This document shows, in pieces, positions 28,235-38,905 of a stretch of DNA of 64,000 nucleotides. The notes under the pieces are model-generated. The model searched no databases. It was not told the origin of the DNA and saw only the letters and a list, made by a program, of their open reading frames with translations. The position numbers and the translations under genes were made by a program. How positions within the stretch are numbered: the first letter of the stretch is position 1; every line of letters begins with the position of its first letter. Source of the DNA: Caulobacter sp. 602-2 (lineage in GTDB: Bacteria > Pseudomonadota > Alphaproteobacteria > Caulobacterales > Caulobacteraceae); NCBI RefSeq assembly GCF_011043625.1, contig NZ_JAAKGT010000001.1:124001-188000 (forward strand), given 5' to 3'.

Positions 28235-30295
28235 ATGGCAATCGCCAAGGTCAACGGCGTCGAGGTCGAGTTCGAACCCGGCATGACGGTTCTGCAGGTC
28301 GCGGAACTGGCTGGGGAAGAGATCCCGCGCTTCTGCTATCACGAGCGTCTGAGCATCGCCGGCAACTGCCGCATGTGCCTGGTCGAGGTTAAGCCCGGTC
28401 CGCCGAAGCCGCAGGCTTCGTGCGCCCTGCCGGCCGCCGAGGGCCAGGAGATCTTCACCAACACCCCGATGGTCAAGAAGGCCCGCGAAGGTGTGATGGA
28501 GTTCCTGCTCATCAACCACCCGCTGGACTGCCCGATCTGCGACCAGGGCGGCGAGTGCGACCTGCAGGACCAGGCCGTCGGCTACGGCCGCGACGACAGC
28601 CGCTACGACGAGAACAAGCGCGCGGTCGAAGAGAAGGCCATGGGCCCTCTCATCAAGACCGTGATGACGCGCTGCATCCAGTGCACCCGCTGCGTCCGCT
28701 TCATCACCGAAGTCGCCGGCTCGCCGGAGATCGGCCTGATTTCGCGCGGTGAAGACGTCGAGATCACGACCTACCTCGGCGCCGCGGTGACCTCGGAACT
28801 GTCGGCCAACGTCATCGACCTGTGCCCGGTCGGCGCGCTGACCTCCAAGCCGTACGCCTTCGAAGCCCGTCCGTGGGAACTGAAGAAGACCGAAAGCATC
28901 GACGTGATGGACGCGCTGGGCTCGTCGATCCGCGTCGACGGCCGCGCCAACGCCGTGCTGCGCGTGCTGCCGCGCATCAACGAGGACGTCAACGAAGAGT
29001 GGATCTCCGACAAGACCCGCTACGCCGTCGACGGCCTGCAGCGCCAGCGCCTGGACCGTCCGTACGTCCGCGTCGACGGCAAGCTGAAGCCGGCCACTTG
29101 GTCGGAGGCTTTCGCCGCCGTCTCGGCCAAGATCAAGGCGACCGCGCCTGAGCGTATCGGCGTCATCGCCGGCGACCTGCAGGACGCCGAAAGCCTGAAG
29201 GCGACCAAGGACCTCTTCACCGCCCTGGGCGTGAAGAACCTGGACGCCCGCCAGGACGGCGCCGCCCTGGGCGCCGGCCCGCGCGAAAGCTGGCTGTTCA
29301 ACTCGACCATCGCCGGCATCGAAGACGCCGACGTCGTCCTGTTCGTCGGCTCCAACCCGCGCCTCGAGGCTCCGGTCCTCAACGCCCGCTTCCGCAAGCA
29401 GTGGCTGGCCGGCAAGACCCGCTTCGGCGTCATCGGCGAGCAGGTCGACCTGACCTTCGGCTACGACTACCTCGGCGCCGGCGCCAAGACGCTGTCGGGC
29501 CTGGCCAAGGCCAAGAACGACTTCGTGGCCGCCTTCAAGGCCGCCGAGCGTCCCGCGATCATCATCGGCCAGGGCGCCATCGCCCGCGCCGACGGCGCGG
29601 CGATCCTCAAGGCCGCCGCGGGCCTCGCCAAGACCTTCAAGGTCGTGCGCGAAGGCTGGAACGGCTGGAACGTGCTGCACACCGCCGCCGCCCGCGTGGC
29701 CGGCCTCGACCTGGGCTTCGTCCCGGCCGAGGGCGGCCTGGCCGCCGGCGACATGCTGAAGCCGGGCGCGCTGGACGTGCTGTTCCTGCTGGGCGCCGAC
29801 GAGTGCGAAAGCGCCGCTTCGGACGCCTTCAAGATCTACCTCGGCACCCACGGCGACGCCGGCGCCCACAAGGCGGACGTCATCCTGCCGGGCGCGGCCT
29901 ACACCGAGAAGAACGGCCTGTACGTCAACACCGAAGGCCGCGTCCAAATGGGCAAGCGCGCCGTGTTCCCGAAGGGCGAGGCCAAGGAAGACTGGTCGAT
30001 CCTGCGGGCGCTGTCGGAAACCCTGGGCCAAAAGCTGCCGTACGACAGCCTGGACCAGCTGCGCGCCAAGCTGTTTGCCGATCACCCGACCTTCGGCCAG
30101 ATCGACTTCGCCCCGGGCTCGGTTGCCACCGTGTTCGACCTCGCCGCCGTCGGCGGGGAAGGGGAGGTCTCCGACGCTCCGTTCGAGAGCCCGGTGAAGG
30201 CCTTCCACCTGACCAATCCCATCGCGCGCGCCAGCGTGACCATGGCCGAGTGCGCGGCCAACGTCTCGGCCGCCTCCAAGATCGCCGCGGAGTAA
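28235..30295 (+). CDS. nuoG: NADH-quinone oxidoreductase subunit G
   Basis: 686 residues, the 75-kDa subunit. An N-terminal ferredoxin-like 2Fe-2S domain (CYHERLSIAGNCRMCLVEV, then a further Cys in QASCALP), a His-Cys 4Fe-4S module (HPLDCPICDQGGECDLQD), and a second 4Fe-4S module (MTRCIQCTRCVRF, ending CPVGALTSKPYAF) carry clusters N1b, N5 and N4. The rest is a molybdopterin-oxidoreductase-like domain without cofactor ligands. It starts 5 bp after nuoF. Length is near that of mitochondrial and other alphaproteobacterial homologues and shorter than in E. coli. Confidence 0.97.
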   Translation: MAIAKVNGVEVEFEPGMTVLQVAELAGEEIPRFCYHERLSIAGNCRMCLVEVKPGPPKPQASCALPAAEGQEIFTNTPMVKKAREGVMEFLLINHPLDCPICDQGGECDLQDQAVGYGRDDSRYDENKRAVEEKAMGPLIKTVMTRCIQCTRCVRFITEVAGSPEIGLISRGEDVEITTYLGAAVTSELSANVIDLCPVGALTSKPYAFEARPWELKKTESIDVMDALGSSIRVDGRANAVLRVLPRINEDVNEEWISDKTRYAVDGLQRQRLDRPYVRVDGKLKPATWSEAFAAVSAKIKATAPERIGVIAGDLQDAESLKATKDLFTALGVKNLDARQDGAALGAGPRESWLFNSTIAGIEDADVVLFVGSNPRLEAPVLNARFRKQWLAGKTRFGVIGEQVDLTFGYDYLGAGAKTLSGLAKAKNDFVAAFKAAERPAIIIGQGAIARADGAAILKAAAGLAKTFKVVREGWNGWNVLHTAAARVAGLDLGFVPAEGGLAAGDMLKPGALDVLFLLGADECESAASDAFKIYLGTHGDAGAHKADVILPGAAYTEKNGLYVNTEGRVQMGKRAVFPKGEAKEDWSILRALSETLGQKLPYDSLDQLRAKLFADHPTFGQIDFAPGSVATVFDLAAVGGEGEVSDAPFESPVKAFHLTNPIARASVTMAECAANVSAASKIAAE

Positions 30296-30298
30296 GCC

Positions 30299-31363
30299 GT
30301 GAACGAGATCAATCCGCTTCTCTGGTTCGGCCTCACGCTCGGCGGCATCCTGCTGGTCGTGATCTGGGTTCTGCTGAGCCTGGCCTTCCTGCTGCTGGCC
30401 GACCGCAAGATCTGGGCCGGCGTCCAGATGCGCAAGGGTCCCAACGTCGTTGGTCCCTTCGGCCTGCTTCAGTCGTTCGCCGACTTCGGCAAGTTCGTGC
30501 TGAAGGAAATCGTCATCCCGGCCGGCGCCGACAAGGCCATCTTCCTGCTGGCCCCGCTGATCAGCCTGGTTCTGGGCTTCATCGGCTGGGCCGTGGTGCC
30601 GTTCGCTCCGGGCTGGGTCGTCTCCAACCTGAACGTCGGCATCCTCTACCTGCTGGCGATGAGCTCGCTGGGCGTCTACGGCATCATCATGGGCGGCTGG
30701 GCTTCGAACTCGAAGTACCCGTTCCTGGGCGCGCTGCGTTCGGCCGCGCAGATGGTGTCGTACGAAGTGTCGATCGGCCTGATCATCATCACGGTGATCC
30801 TGCTGGCCGGCTCGATGAACCTGTCGACGATCGTCGAAGCCCAGTCGGGCTGGATCTGGAACTGGAACGTCTTCGGCGGCGGCCTCAAGAACATCGTCCT
30901 GCTGCCGGTCATGGTGATCGCCATGGGCATGTTCTACATCTCGGCCCTGGCCGAGACGAACCGCCCGCCGTTCGACCTTCCGGAAGCTGAATCCGAACTC
31001 GTGGCCGGTTACCAGGTCGAGTACTCCTCGACCCCGTACCTGCTGTTCATGGTCGCCGAGTATTCGAACATCGTTCTGATGTGCGCCATGATCAACGTGC
31101 TGTTCTTCGGCGGCTGGAACCCCGGCTTCCCGACGGACTTCATGGCCACCTGGCCGACGTTCGCGGCCAACCTGCTGCTGGCCTTGGTGTTCTACGCCAA
31201 GATCTGCTTCTGGTTCTTCATGTTCGCCATGGCCAAGGCCATCGTGCCCCGCTACCGCTACGACCAACTGATGCGCCTGGGCTGGAAGGTCTTCCTGCCG
31301 ATGTCGCTGGTGCTGGTCGTCCTGGTCGCGGCCTGGCGCGTCTTCTCGCCGGTGGCGGGATGA
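30299..31363 (+). CDS. nuoH: NADH-quinone oxidoreductase subunit H
   Basis: 354 residues with about eight membrane helices, the subunit forming the quinone-channel entry in the membrane. [33 protein letters not shown] is the first conserved loop; [26 protein letters not shown] is the signature loop. It starts at GTG 30299, 3 nt after the nuoG stop. Its stop overlaps the next small gene by 4 nt. Confidence 0.97.
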   Translation: MNEINPLLWFGLTLGGILLVVIWVLLSLAFLLLADRKIWAGVQMRKGPNVVGPFGLLQSFADFGKFVLKEIVIPAGADKAIFLLAPLISLVLGFIGWAVVPFAPGWVVSNLNVGILYLLAMSSLGVYGIIMGGWASNSKYPFLGALRSAAQMVSYEVSIGLIIITVILLAGSMNLSTIVEAQSGWIWNWNVFGGGLKNIVLLPVMVIAMGMFYISALAETNRPPFDLPEAESELVAGYQVEYSSTPYLLFMVAEYSNIVLMCAMINVLFFGGWNPGFPTDFMATWPTFAANLLLALVFYAKICFWFFMFAMAKAIVPRYRYDQLMRLGWKVFLPMSLVLVVLVAAWRVFSPVAG

Positions 31364-31602
31364 GGCGTCCGCTCGCCCTGGCCCTGACGGGGCTGGCCCT
31401 GGTCTCGACGGGCGCGTGCGCGACCGCCGAGACGGCCGGTTCCTATTCGCTGGGGCGAGGGATCGTGAACTACGACGAGCTGCGTCGGGCCGGCGACAAG
31501 TGCCAGGCCGAAGGCGGAACGTTGCAAGCCAAGATGGACGGGGGAGATCCCGCCCAGCTTTCGAACTACACCTGCGTCATTCCGAAGGTTAAGCGGCCAT
31601 GA
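31360..31602 (+). CDS. Small exported protein (possible lipoprotein) between nuoH and nuoI
   Basis: 80 residues. The N terminus [20 protein letters not shown] is a signal sequence ending near a Cys, so it may be a lipoprotein, although the box TGAC is not canonical. The mature part has two more Cys (DKCQAEGG and SNYTCVIPK) that could pair in the periplasm. Overlaps of 4 nt with nuoH and with nuoI couple it to both. I do not recognise a family. A periplasmic protein translated from within the nuo operon is unusual. Confidence 0.78.
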   Translation: MRRPLALALTGLALVSTGACATAETAGSYSLGRGIVNYDELRRAGDKCQAEGGTLQAKMDGGDPAQLSNYTCVIPKVKRP

Positions 31603-32090
31603 TGAGTCGTATCACCCAAGCCGTCAAAGGCGTCGCCCTGCTGGACTTCGCAGGCGCCTTCGGCCTGGCCATGAAGTATCTGGTCGCGCCGAAGAAGACC
31701 GTGATCTATCCGAACGAGCGCGGCCCGCAGTCGCCTCGTTTCCGGGGCGAGCACGCTCTGCGCCGCTATCCCAACGGGGAAGAGCGCTGCATCGCGTGCA
31801 AGCTGTGCGAGGCCATCTGCCCGGCCCAGGCCATCACCATCGAGGCCGAACCGCGCGAGGACGGCAGCCGCCGTACGACCCGGTACGACATCGACATGGT
31901 CAAGTGCATCTACTGCGGCCTGTGCCAGGAGGCCTGCCCGGTGGACGCCATCGTCGAAGGCCCGAACATCGAGTTCGCGGTCGAGACGCGTGAAGAGCTC
32001 TACTACGACAAGGAAAAGCTGCTCGACAACGGTGACCGTTGGGAGCGGCTGATCGCGAAGAATCTGGAGTTGGACGCTCCGTACCGGTAA
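31599..32090 (+). CDS. nuoI: NADH-quinone oxidoreductase subunit I
   Basis: 163 residues, the TYKY subunit with two 4Fe-4S clusters (N6a and N6b). Two CxxCxxCxxxCP motifs are present: [16 protein letters not shown] and [16 protein letters not shown]. The family sequence [17 protein letters not shown] leads in. It ends in a DAPYR tail as in mitochondrial homologues. After it comes an 82-bp gap with a hairpin, the largest gap in the nuo operon. Confidence 0.97.
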   Translation: MMSRITQAVKGVALLDFAGAFGLAMKYLVAPKKTVIYPNERGPQSPRFRGEHALRRYPNGEERCIACKLCEAICPAQAITIEAEPREDGSRRTTRYDIDMVKCIYCGLCQEACPVDAIVEGPNIEFAVETREELYYDKEKLLDNGDRWERLIAKNLELDAPYR

Positions 32091-32113
32091 ACGGTCGGCG
32101 CGAATCCGAGGTT

Positions 32114-32138
32114 GGCGGCGTGCGCTTCGCACGTCGCT
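32114..32138 (+). promoter_or_regulatory. Hairpin in the nuoI-nuoJ gap
   Basis: The arms 32114-32124 and 32128-32138 can form an 11-bp stem (two G-U pairs) around a 3-nt loop. No T-run follows, so it is not a standard terminator. It is the only intercistronic structure in the nuo operon and could act as an RNA processing or stability element that separates the hydrophilic-arm genes from nuoJ-N. Confidence 0.4.
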
Positions 32139-32172
32139 GTTATTTGAACTTATCAGGGGAGCACCTGGGCCA

Positions 32173-32790
32173 ATGGCCTTGCAGGCGATAGCTTTCTACT
32201 TGCTGGCGTTCGTGACCATTGCGGCGGGTCTTCTCGTCGTCTCGGCCAAGAACCCCGTGCACTCGGTGCTCTTCCTGATCACCGCCTTCTTCTCGGCCGC
32301 AGGCCTCTTCGTCCTCCTGGGCGCGGAGTTCCTCGCGATGCTGCTGATCGTCGTCTATGTGGGCGCGGTCGCGGTGCTGTTCCTCTTCGTCGTCATGATG
32401 CTCGACATCGACTTCGAAGCGCTTCGGGACGGCTTCGCCCAGTACCTGCCCATCGGCGGTCTGGTCGGCGGCGTCCTGACGATCGAGATGATCATGGTCG
32501 CCGTCAGCGTGGCCACCAACGGCGCGGCCGCCAAGAACGCCGCTCCGCTGGCGTCGCCGGGCGGTGTCAGCAACACCGAGGCCATCGGCCGGGTGCTCTA
32601 CACCGACTACATCTTCTTCTTCCAGGCGGCGGGCCTGGTGCTGCTGGTCGCGATGATCGGCGCCATCGTCCTGACCCTGCGTCATAAGCCGGGCGTCAAG
32701 CGCCAGGACATCGGCAAGCAGGTCGCCCGCACGCCCAAGACCGGAATGGAACTCGTGCAGATCAAGCCGGGCGAGGGGATCAGCGAATGA
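32173..32790 (+). CDS. nuoJ: NADH-quinone oxidoreductase subunit J
   Basis: 205 residues with five membrane helices (ND6-like). The conserved helix with the pi-bulge, [21 protein letters not shown], is present. ATG 32173 has GGGGAG about 14 nt upstream. nuoK overlaps its end by 4 nt. It starts the second, membrane-arm half of the operon. Confidence 0.95.
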   Translation: MALQAIAFYLLAFVTIAAGLLVVSAKNPVHSVLFLITAFFSAAGLFVLLGAEFLAMLLIVVYVGAVAVLFLFVVMMLDIDFEALRDGFAQYLPIGGLVGGVLTIEMIMVAVSVATNGAAAKNAAPLASPGGVSNTEAIGRVLYTDYIFFFQAAGLVLLVAMIGAIVLTLRHKPGVKRQDIGKQVARTPKTGMELVQIKPGEGISE

Positions 32791-33092
32791 TCGGCCTTCC
32801 GCATTACCTCATCGTCGCCGCCATCCTGCTGACGATCGGCGTCTTCGGGATCTTCGTGAACCGCAAGAACATCATCGTCATCCTGATGTCGATCGAGCTG
32901 ATCCTGCTGGCGGTGAACATCAACCTGGTCGCCTTCTCGGCCTACCTGCACAACGTGGTGGGCCAGATCTTCGCGATGTTCGTGCTGACCGTGGCGGCCG
33001 CCGAGGCCGCCGTCGGCCTCGCCATCCTGGTGACCTTCTTCCGGAACCGCGGCGACATCGCGGTCGACGACGCCAGCATGATGAAGGGCTGA
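32787..33092 (+). CDS. nuoK: NADH-quinone oxidoreductase subunit K
   Basis: 101 residues, three membrane helices (ND4L-like). [17 protein letters not shown] contains the buried Glu of helix 2 needed for proton transfer; [16 protein letters not shown] is helix 3 with its second Glu. Overlaps nuoJ by 4 nt; nuoL begins 4 bp downstream. Confidence 0.97.
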   Translation: MIGLPHYLIVAAILLTIGVFGIFVNRKNIIVILMSIELILLAVNINLVAFSAYLHNVVGQIFAMFVLTVAAAEAAVGLAILVTFFRNRGDIAVDDASMMKG

Positions 33093-33096
33093 CCCA

Positions 33097-35190
33097 GTGC
33101 AATCGCTCGTCACCATTCTCGTCTTCGCCCCGCTCGTGGGCGCGATCATCGCCGGCCTGTTCGGCCGGCGGATCGGCAACGTCGCTTCGCAAGCCGTCAC
33201 CACGGGCCTGCTGATCCTGGCCTGCGCGCTGTCGTGGGTCACCTTCAGCCAGTGGACCTGGGGCCACATGGAGGCCTTCACGGTCTCGCTGCTGCCCTTC
33301 ATCCACGTGGGCGACTTCATCGCCAACTGGTCGATCCGCATCGACGCCCTGTCGGCGACCATGCTGATCGTGGTCACGACCGTCTCGGCGCTCGTGCACA
33401 TCTATTCCTGGGGCTACATGGCCGAGGACGACAGCAAGCCGCGCTTCTTCGCGTACCTGTCGCTCTTCACCTTCGCCATGCTGTCGCTGGTCACCGCCGC
33501 CGACTTCATGCAGCTGTTCTTCGGCTGGGAAGGCGTGGGTCTGGCCTCGTACCTGCTGATCGGCTTCTGGTTCAAGAAGCCGTCGGCCAGCGCGGCCGCC
33601 ATCAAGGCCTTCGTCGTCAACCGCGTCGGCGACTTCGGCTTCGCGCTCGGCATCATGACCGTCTACTGGGCGTTCGGCACGATCAACTTCGCCGAGCTGT
33701 TCCCGATGATCCAGGCGGGCGCCGCCCGCAGCTGGGAGTTCGCCGGCCATCAGTGGCCGCTGGTCGACATCGCCTGCTTCCTGCTGTTCATCGGCGCGAT
33801 GGGCAAGTCGGCGCAGTTCTTCCTGCACACCTGGCTTCCTGACGCCATGGAAGGCCCGACCCCGGTGTCGGCCCTGATCCACGCGGCCACCATGGTGACC
33901 GCGGGCGTCTACATGCTGTGCCTGCTGTCGCCGATGTTCGAATACGCCCCGGTGACCAAGAACATCGTCACGGTCATCGGCGCGGTGACGGCTCTGTTCG
34001 CCGCCACGGTCGGCCTGACCCAGAACGACATCAAGCGCGTGATCGCCTACTCGACCTGCTCGCAGCTGGGCTACATGTTCTTCGCGGCTGGCGTCGGCGC
34101 CTATCAGGCGGCCATGTTCCACCTGTTCACGCACGCCTTCTTCAAGGCGCTGCTGTTCCTGGGCGCCGGTTCGGTGATCCACGGCATGCACCACGAACAG
34201 GACATGCGTCGCTACGGCGCCCTGGCCAAGATGCTGCCGGTGACCTTCATCGCGATGACGATCGGCACGATCGCCATCACGGGCCTCGGCTTCCCGCCGC
34301 TGCACCTGGGCTTCGCCGGCTTCTACTCGAAGGACACCATCATCGAAGCCGCGTTCGCCGCGGGCGGCCACAACCAGATCGCCATGTTCGCGTGGGTGAT
34401 CGGCGTGCTGGTCGCGGGCCTGACCTCGTTCTACTCGTGGCGCCTGGCCTTCTTCACCTTCAACGGCAAGGCTCGCTGGGGTCATGACGATCATGGCCAT
34501 GACGCTCACGCGGCTCACGGCCACGACGATCACGCGCACGCCGCCCATGGTCATGACGACCACGCCCACGGCGCGCACGACGATCACGGTCACGACGACC
34601 ATGGCCACGGCCATGATCACAAGCCGCACGAGAGCCCGGTGGTGATGCTGTTCCCGCTGGTCGTGCTGGCCCTGGGCGCGATCTTCGCCGGCTTCTTCTT
34701 CGTCGACTTCTTCGTGGGTCACCACGAGGCCGAGTTCTGGCGCGGCGCCATCGCCACGGCCCCTGGCAATCACGTGCTGCATGAAGCGCACGAGGTCGCC
34801 AACTGGGTGAAGTGGAGCCCGCTGATCGCCTCGCTGATCGGCCTGGCCATCGCGATCTACGTCTACCTGATCAGGGGTGACGAGCGCCTGGGCCTGAAGC
34901 TCGCCGAGCGCAAGGGTCCGCTGTACGTGTTCTTCTACAACAAGTGGTTCTTCGACGAGCTCTACGACGCCACCTTCGTGCGCGCCGCCAAGTTCCTCGG
35001 CGACCTGTTCTGGAAGGGCGGGGACCAGAAGATCATCGATCGCCTGGGTCCCGACGGCGTCAGCGCCGTCTCCTACGCCGTCGGCCGCAAGACGGGCAAA
35101 GCCCAGACCGGCTACGTGTACCACTACGCTTTCGTCATGCTGCTCGGCGTCGCCGGCCTGCTGACGTTCGCCCTTTACGCATTCCGTTGA
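33097..35190 (+). CDS. nuoL: NADH-quinone oxidoreductase subunit L, with His-rich insert
   Basis: 697 residues; a proton-pumping antiporter-like subunit at the distal end of the membrane arm. [19 protein letters not shown] and [12 protein letters not shown] are the conserved core helices with the pumping Glu and Lys/His residues. Starts at GTG 33097. Between core helices and the C-terminal amphipathic part, residues 463-511 (bases 34483-34629) form a repetitive stretch with 20 His in 49 residues, rich in Asp, Gly and Ala. This lies in a loop, likely solvent exposed, and could bind divalent metals. The rest is ordinary. Confidence 0.96.
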   Translation: MQSLVTILVFAPLVGAIIAGLFGRRIGNVASQAVTTGLLILACALSWVTFSQWTWGHMEAFTVSLLPFIHVGDFIANWSIRIDALSATMLIVVTTVSALVHIYSWGYMAEDDSKPRFFAYLSLFTFAMLSLVTAADFMQLFFGWEGVGLASYLLIGFWFKKPSASAAAIKAFVVNRVGDFGFALGIMTVYWAFGTINFAELFPMIQAGAARSWEFAGHQWPLVDIACFLLFIGAMGKSAQFFLHTWLPDAMEGPTPVSALIHAATMVTAGVYMLCLLSPMFEYAPVTKNIVTVIGAVTALFAATVGLTQNDIKRVIAYSTCSQLGYMFFAAGVGAYQAAMFHLFTHAFFKALLFLGAGSVIHGMHHEQDMRRYGALAKMLPVTFIAMTIGTIAITGLGFPPLHLGFAGFYSKDTIIEAAFAAGGHNQIAMFAWVIGVLVAGLTSFYSWRLAFFTFNGKARWGHDDHGHDAHAAHGHDDHAHAAHGHDDHAHGAHDDHGHDDHGHGHDHKPHESPVVMLFPLVVLALGAIFAGFFFVDFFVGHHEAEFWRGAIATAPGNHVLHEAHEVANWVKWSPLIASLIGLAIAIYVYLIRGDERLGLKLAERKGPLYVFFYNKWFFDELYDATFVRAAKFLGDLFWKGGDQKIIDRLGPDGVSAVSYAVGRKTGKAQTGYVYHYAFVMLLGVAGLLTFALYAFR

Positions 35191-35200
35191 GGACGGATCG

Positions 35201-36685
35201 ATGACTGGTCTGCTCAGCCTTACGACCTTCGCTCCGCTCGTCGGCGTGGCCCTGATCCTGGCGGCTCGCGCCGCCAAGGGGACGGGCGCGGCCACCGACG
35301 CCCTGGCCAAGTGGATCGCGCTCGCGACCACGCTGGTGACCTTCGCCCTGTCGCTGGTGGTCACCCTCCAGTTCGACGCCAAGAACCCGGGCTTCCAGTT
35401 CGTGGAAGACTTCGCCTGGTTCGCCGGCCTGCACTACCGCATGGGCGTCGACGGCATCTCGGTGCTGTTCGTCCTGCTGACCGCCTTCCTGCTGCCGATC
35501 TGTATCGTGGCCAGCTGGAAGTCGGTCGAGAAGCGCGTCGTCGAGTACCTGATCGCCTTCCTGGTCCTGGAGACCCTGGTGATCGGCGTGTTCTGCGCGC
35601 TGGACCTGGTGCTGTTCTACCTCTTCTTCGAAGGGGGCCTGGTGCCGATGTTCCTGATCATCGGCATCTGGGGCGGCAAGCGCCGGATCTACGCGGCCTA
35701 CAAGTTCTTCCTCTACACGCTGCTCGGCTCGGTGCTGATGCTGGCGGCCATCCTGGCGATGATCTCGATCGCCGGCACCTCGTCGATCCCCGAGCTGATG
35801 GCCTTCAAGTTCGCCCCGTGGTTGCAGACCTGGCTGTGGCTGGCCTTCTTCGCCTCGTTCGCGGTGAAGATGCCGATGTGGCCGGTGCACACCTGGCTGC
35901 CTGACGCCCACGTGGAAGCCCCGACGGCGGGTTCGGTCATCCTGGCCGGCATCCTGCTGAAGATGGGCGGCTACGGCTTCATGCGCTTCAGCATCCCGAT
36001 GTTCCCGAACGCTTCGGAGCTGTTCCAGCCCCTGGTGTTCGCGATGTCGGCCATCGCCATCGTCTACACCTCGCTGGTCGCCTTCCGTCAGACCGACATC
36101 AAGAAGCTGATCGCCTACTCGTCGGTGGCCCACATGGGCTTCGTGACCATGGGCATCTTCTCGGGCAACGCCGCGGGCGAGCAGGGCGCTCTGTTCCAGA
36201 TGCTGAGCCACGGCGTGATCTCCGGCGCGCTCTTCCTCTGTGTCGGCGTCGTCTACGACCGCATGCACACCCGCGAGATCGCCTTCTACGGCGGCCTGAC
36301 GGCCCGCATGCCGCACTACGCCTTCGTGTTCCTGCTGTTCACGATGGGCAATGTCGGCCTGCCGGGCACCTCGGGCTTCGTCGGCGAAATCCTGACGATG
36401 ACCGGCGTCTACCAGGCCTCGACCTGGACGGCGATCGTGTCGGCCACCGGCGTGATCCTGTCGGCGATGTACGCCCTGACGCTGTACCGCCGCGTCATGT
36501 ACGGCGAGATCGTCAACCCGGAACTGAAGACGATCACCGACCTCGACGCGCGCGAGATCCTGCTCTTCGTGCCGCTGATCATCATGACCCTGGTGCTCGG
36601 CATCTATCCTAATCTTGTGTTCAACCTGACCGCGTCGTCCGTCGACGGGCTCGTCGGCGCCTGGCGCGCCGCCGTGGGCGGGTGA
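35201..36685 (+). CDS. nuoM: NADH-quinone oxidoreductase subunit M
   Basis: 494 residues with about 14 membrane helices; antiporter-like proton-pumping subunit (ND4). [21 protein letters not shown] contains the conserved Glu of TM5; [34 protein letters not shown] is the TM7-TM8 signature with its Lys; [14 protein letters not shown] follows. Starts 10 bp after nuoL. Confidence 0.97.
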   Translation: MTGLLSLTTFAPLVGVALILAARAAKGTGAATDALAKWIALATTLVTFALSLVVTLQFDAKNPGFQFVEDFAWFAGLHYRMGVDGISVLFVLLTAFLLPICIVASWKSVEKRVVEYLIAFLVLETLVIGVFCALDLVLFYLFFEGGLVPMFLIIGIWGGKRRIYAAYKFFLYTLLGSVLMLAAILAMISIAGTSSIPELMAFKFAPWLQTWLWLAFFASFAVKMPMWPVHTWLPDAHVEAPTAGSVILAGILLKMGGYGFMRFSIPMFPNASELFQPLVFAMSAIAIVYTSLVAFRQTDIKKLIAYSSVAHMGFVTMGIFSGNAAGEQGALFQMLSHGVISGALFLCVGVVYDRMHTREIAFYGGLTARMPHYAFVFLLFTMGNVGLPGTSGFVGEILTMTGVYQASTWTAIVSATGVILSAMYALTLYRRVMYGEIVNPELKTITDLDAREILLFVPLIIMTLVLGIYPNLVFNLTASSVDGLVGAWRAAVGG

Positions 36686-36693
36686 GGGATCCC

Positions 36694-38133
36694 ATGACGT
36701 TCTCCGCCAACATCTCCCTCGTTCTGCCGGAACTGGTCCTGGGCGTCTCGGCCCTGGTCCTGCTGGTCTGGGGCGCCTTCTCCAAGAAGACCACGCCGGT
36801 CTTCACGGGCGCCTCGGTGCTGGCGCTGCTGGCCGCCGCCGTCCTGGCGGCGATCGGTCCGCACGGCCACGCCTTCAACGGCGTCTACTCGGCCGACGCC
36901 GCCGCCAGCTACGCCAAGGTTGCGATCTTCCTCTTCAGCGCCGTGGCCGTCGTGCTGGGCGACCGCTGGCTGGCCGCCCGCGGCGACCAGAAGTTCGAGT
37001 TCCCGGTCCTGGTCGTGCTGTCGGCCGTCGGCATGGGCGTCACCGCCTCGGCCGGCGACCTGATCAGCCTCTATATCGGCGTCGAGCTGCAATCGCTGGC
37101 CCTGTACGTCCTGGCGGCCTTCCGCCGCGATGACGCCAAGGCCTCGGAAGCGGGCCTGAAGTACTTCGTGCTGGGCGCGCTGTCGTCGGGCATCCTGCTG
37201 TACGGCGCCTCGTTGATCTACGGCTTCGCCGGTTCGACCCGCTTCGCCGACATCGCCGCCGCCTCGCACGGCGCCCACGGCCTTGGCCTGCTGTTCGGCC
37301 TGATCTTTGTGATCTGCGGCCTGGCGTTCAAGGTTTCGGCCGCGCCGTTCCACATGTGGACCCCGGACGTCTATGAAGGCGCCCCGACCCCGGTCGTCGG
37401 CTTCTTCGCCGCCGCGCCGAAGCTGGCCGCCATGATGATGTTCGCCCGCGTGCTGGGCGACGCCTTCCCCGACGCCGTGGCCCAATGGCGCCAGGTGCTG
37501 ATCATCGCCGCCCTGCTGTCGGTGTTCGTCGGTGCCTTCGCGGGTCTGGCCCAGACCAACCTCAAGCGCCTGTGGGCCTACTCCTCGATCGCCAACGTCG
37601 GTTACGCCCTGCTGGGCGTGGCGACCGGCGGCGAGACCGGCCTGCACTCGATGCTGGTCTTCATGGTGCTCTACATGGTGGACGTCACCGGCTTCTTCGC
37701 CTGCCTGCAGGCCCTGAACCGCGACGGCAAGCCGATGGAGACCATCGAGGACATGGCCGGCCTGGTGAAGGAACGTCCGGGCATCGCCCTGGCCATGACC
37801 GCGTTCTCGCTGTCGGCCCTCGGCCTGCCGCCGTTCTCGGGCTTCTGGGCCAAGTTCTACGTCTTCAAGGCCGCCATGGGCTCGGGCGACGTGCCGCTGC
37901 AGTGGGCCGCCGTTCTGGGCCTGGTCGGCAGCGTCGTGGCCGCGTTCTACTACCTGCGTCTGATCAAGACGATGTGGTTCGACGCGCCCGTCGGCGGCGT
38001 GGACAAGCCGCAACCGACCGCTCGCGCGATCGGCTTCGCCGCGGCCCTGTTCTCGTTCCCGATCGTGCTGGCCGCCCTGGTCTGGCTCGACCCCGCCGCC
38101 AAGGCGGCGGCGGCCGCCTTCGGCCACCTCTGA
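36694..38133 (+). CDS. nuoN: NADH-quinone oxidoreductase subunit N
   Basis: 479 residues, about 14 membrane helices (ND2-like). Signature elements are YIGVELQSLALYVLAAF (TM5 Glu), FKVSAAPFHMWTPDVYEGAPTPV (TM7 Lys) and AYSSIANVGYALLG. ATG 36694 with GAGGGA just upstream was chosen over the in-frame GTG at 36682, which overlaps nuoM. It is the last nuo gene, but birA starts 1 bp after its stop, so transcription continues. Confidence 0.97.
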   Translation: MTFSANISLVLPELVLGVSALVLLVWGAFSKKTTPVFTGASVLALLAAAVLAAIGPHGHAFNGVYSADAAASYAKVAIFLFSAVAVVLGDRWLAARGDQKFEFPVLVVLSAVGMGVTASAGDLISLYIGVELQSLALYVLAAFRRDDAKASEAGLKYFVLGALSSGILLYGASLIYGFAGSTRFADIAAASHGAHGLGLLFGLIFVICGLAFKVSAAPFHMWTPDVYEGAPTPVVGFFAAAPKLAAMMMFARVLGDAFPDAVAQWRQVLIIAALLSVFVGAFAGLAQTNLKRLWAYSSIANVGYALLGVATGGETGLHSMLVFMVLYMVDVTGFFACLQALNRDGKPMETIEDMAGLVKERPGIALAMTAFSLSALGLPPFSGFWAKFYVFKAAMGSGDVPLQWAAVLGLVGSVVAAFYYLRLIKTMWFDAPVGGVDKPQPTARAIGFAAALFSFPIVLAALVWLDPAAKAAAAAFGHL

Positions 38134-38134
38134 C

Positions 38135-38905
38135 GTGACGGGCGGCCCCCCGTTCGACAACGGGGCGGGCAAGGGGCCGCCCGTCGTCGTTCTCGACGAG
38201 ATCGACTCGACCAACGCCGAGGTCCGCCGCCGCGCAGAAGCGGGGCGGACCGAGCCCGTCTGGATCGTCGGCCTGCGACAGACCGCGGGCCGAGGCCGCC
38301 GGGGCCGCGCCTGGGAAACCGGCGACGGCAACCTGGCCGCCACGCTTCTGCTCACCCTCGACAAGCCGCCTGCCGAAGCCGCCCAGGTCTCGTTCGTCGC
38401 CGCCCTGGCGGTGGCCGACCTGCTGGCCGCCTACGTGCCCGAGCGCCTGGTCAGCCTGAAATGGCCCAACGACCCGATGGTCGGCGGCCTCAAGATCAGC
38501 GGCATCCTCATCGAGTCCGGCAACTCGCCGGACGGCGGCCTGTGGCTGGCCGTGGGGATCGGGGTGAACCTTGCCCGCAAGCCCATCGACAGCGAGCGCC
38601 CGACCACGGCCCTGCCGACCTGGCGCGCCGAACCGCCGCCGTCTCCGGTCGAGGCGATCGGAGTGCTGGCCGCCGCCTTCGCCCGGTGGCTGGACGTCTG
38701 GATGCGCCTGGGCTTTCCCGCCATCGCCGACGCCTGGACCGCCAAGGCCCACGGAATGGGCGAACCCTGCATCGCCCGGCTCGGCAACGAGACGGTCGAG
38801 GGCATAGCCGAGGGCCTGGACGGCGACGGGGCCTTGCGCCTTCGTCTCGCTGACGGCCAACTGCGCCGGATCACCGCCGGCGACGTCTTCTTCGGAGCTT
38901 CGTGA
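38135..38905 (+). CDS. birA: Biotin--[acetyl-CoA-carboxylase] ligase
   Basis: 256 residues from GTG 38135. It attaches biotin to biotin-dependent carboxylases through biotinyl-AMP. It shows [15 protein letters not shown], the nucleotide loop [30 protein letters not shown] and VGIGVNL. There is no N-terminal helix-turn-helix, so it is a monofunctional ligase and does not regulate bio genes. It is translated almost directly after nuoN; the coupling of nuo with birA, coaX and rnj is common in alphaproteobacteria. Confidence 0.94.
   Translation: MTGGPPFDNGAGKGPPVVVLDEIDSTNAEVRRRAEAGRTEPVWIVGLRQTAGRGRRGRAWETGDGNLAATLLLTLDKPPAEAAQVSFVAALAVADLLAAYVPERLVSLKWPNDPMVGGLKISGILIESGNSPDGGLWLAVGIGVNLARKPIDSERPTTALPTWRAEPPPSPVEAIGVLAAAFARWLDVWMRLGFPAIADAWTAKAHGMGEPCIARLGNETVEGIAEGLDGDGALRLRLADGQLRRITAGDVFFGAS

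Noticed and set aside
34480..34630. Tandem-repeat DNA that at first resembles a CRISPR-like or satellite array
   Set aside because: Units are short, degenerate and in frame within nuoL; they encode the His-rich segment.
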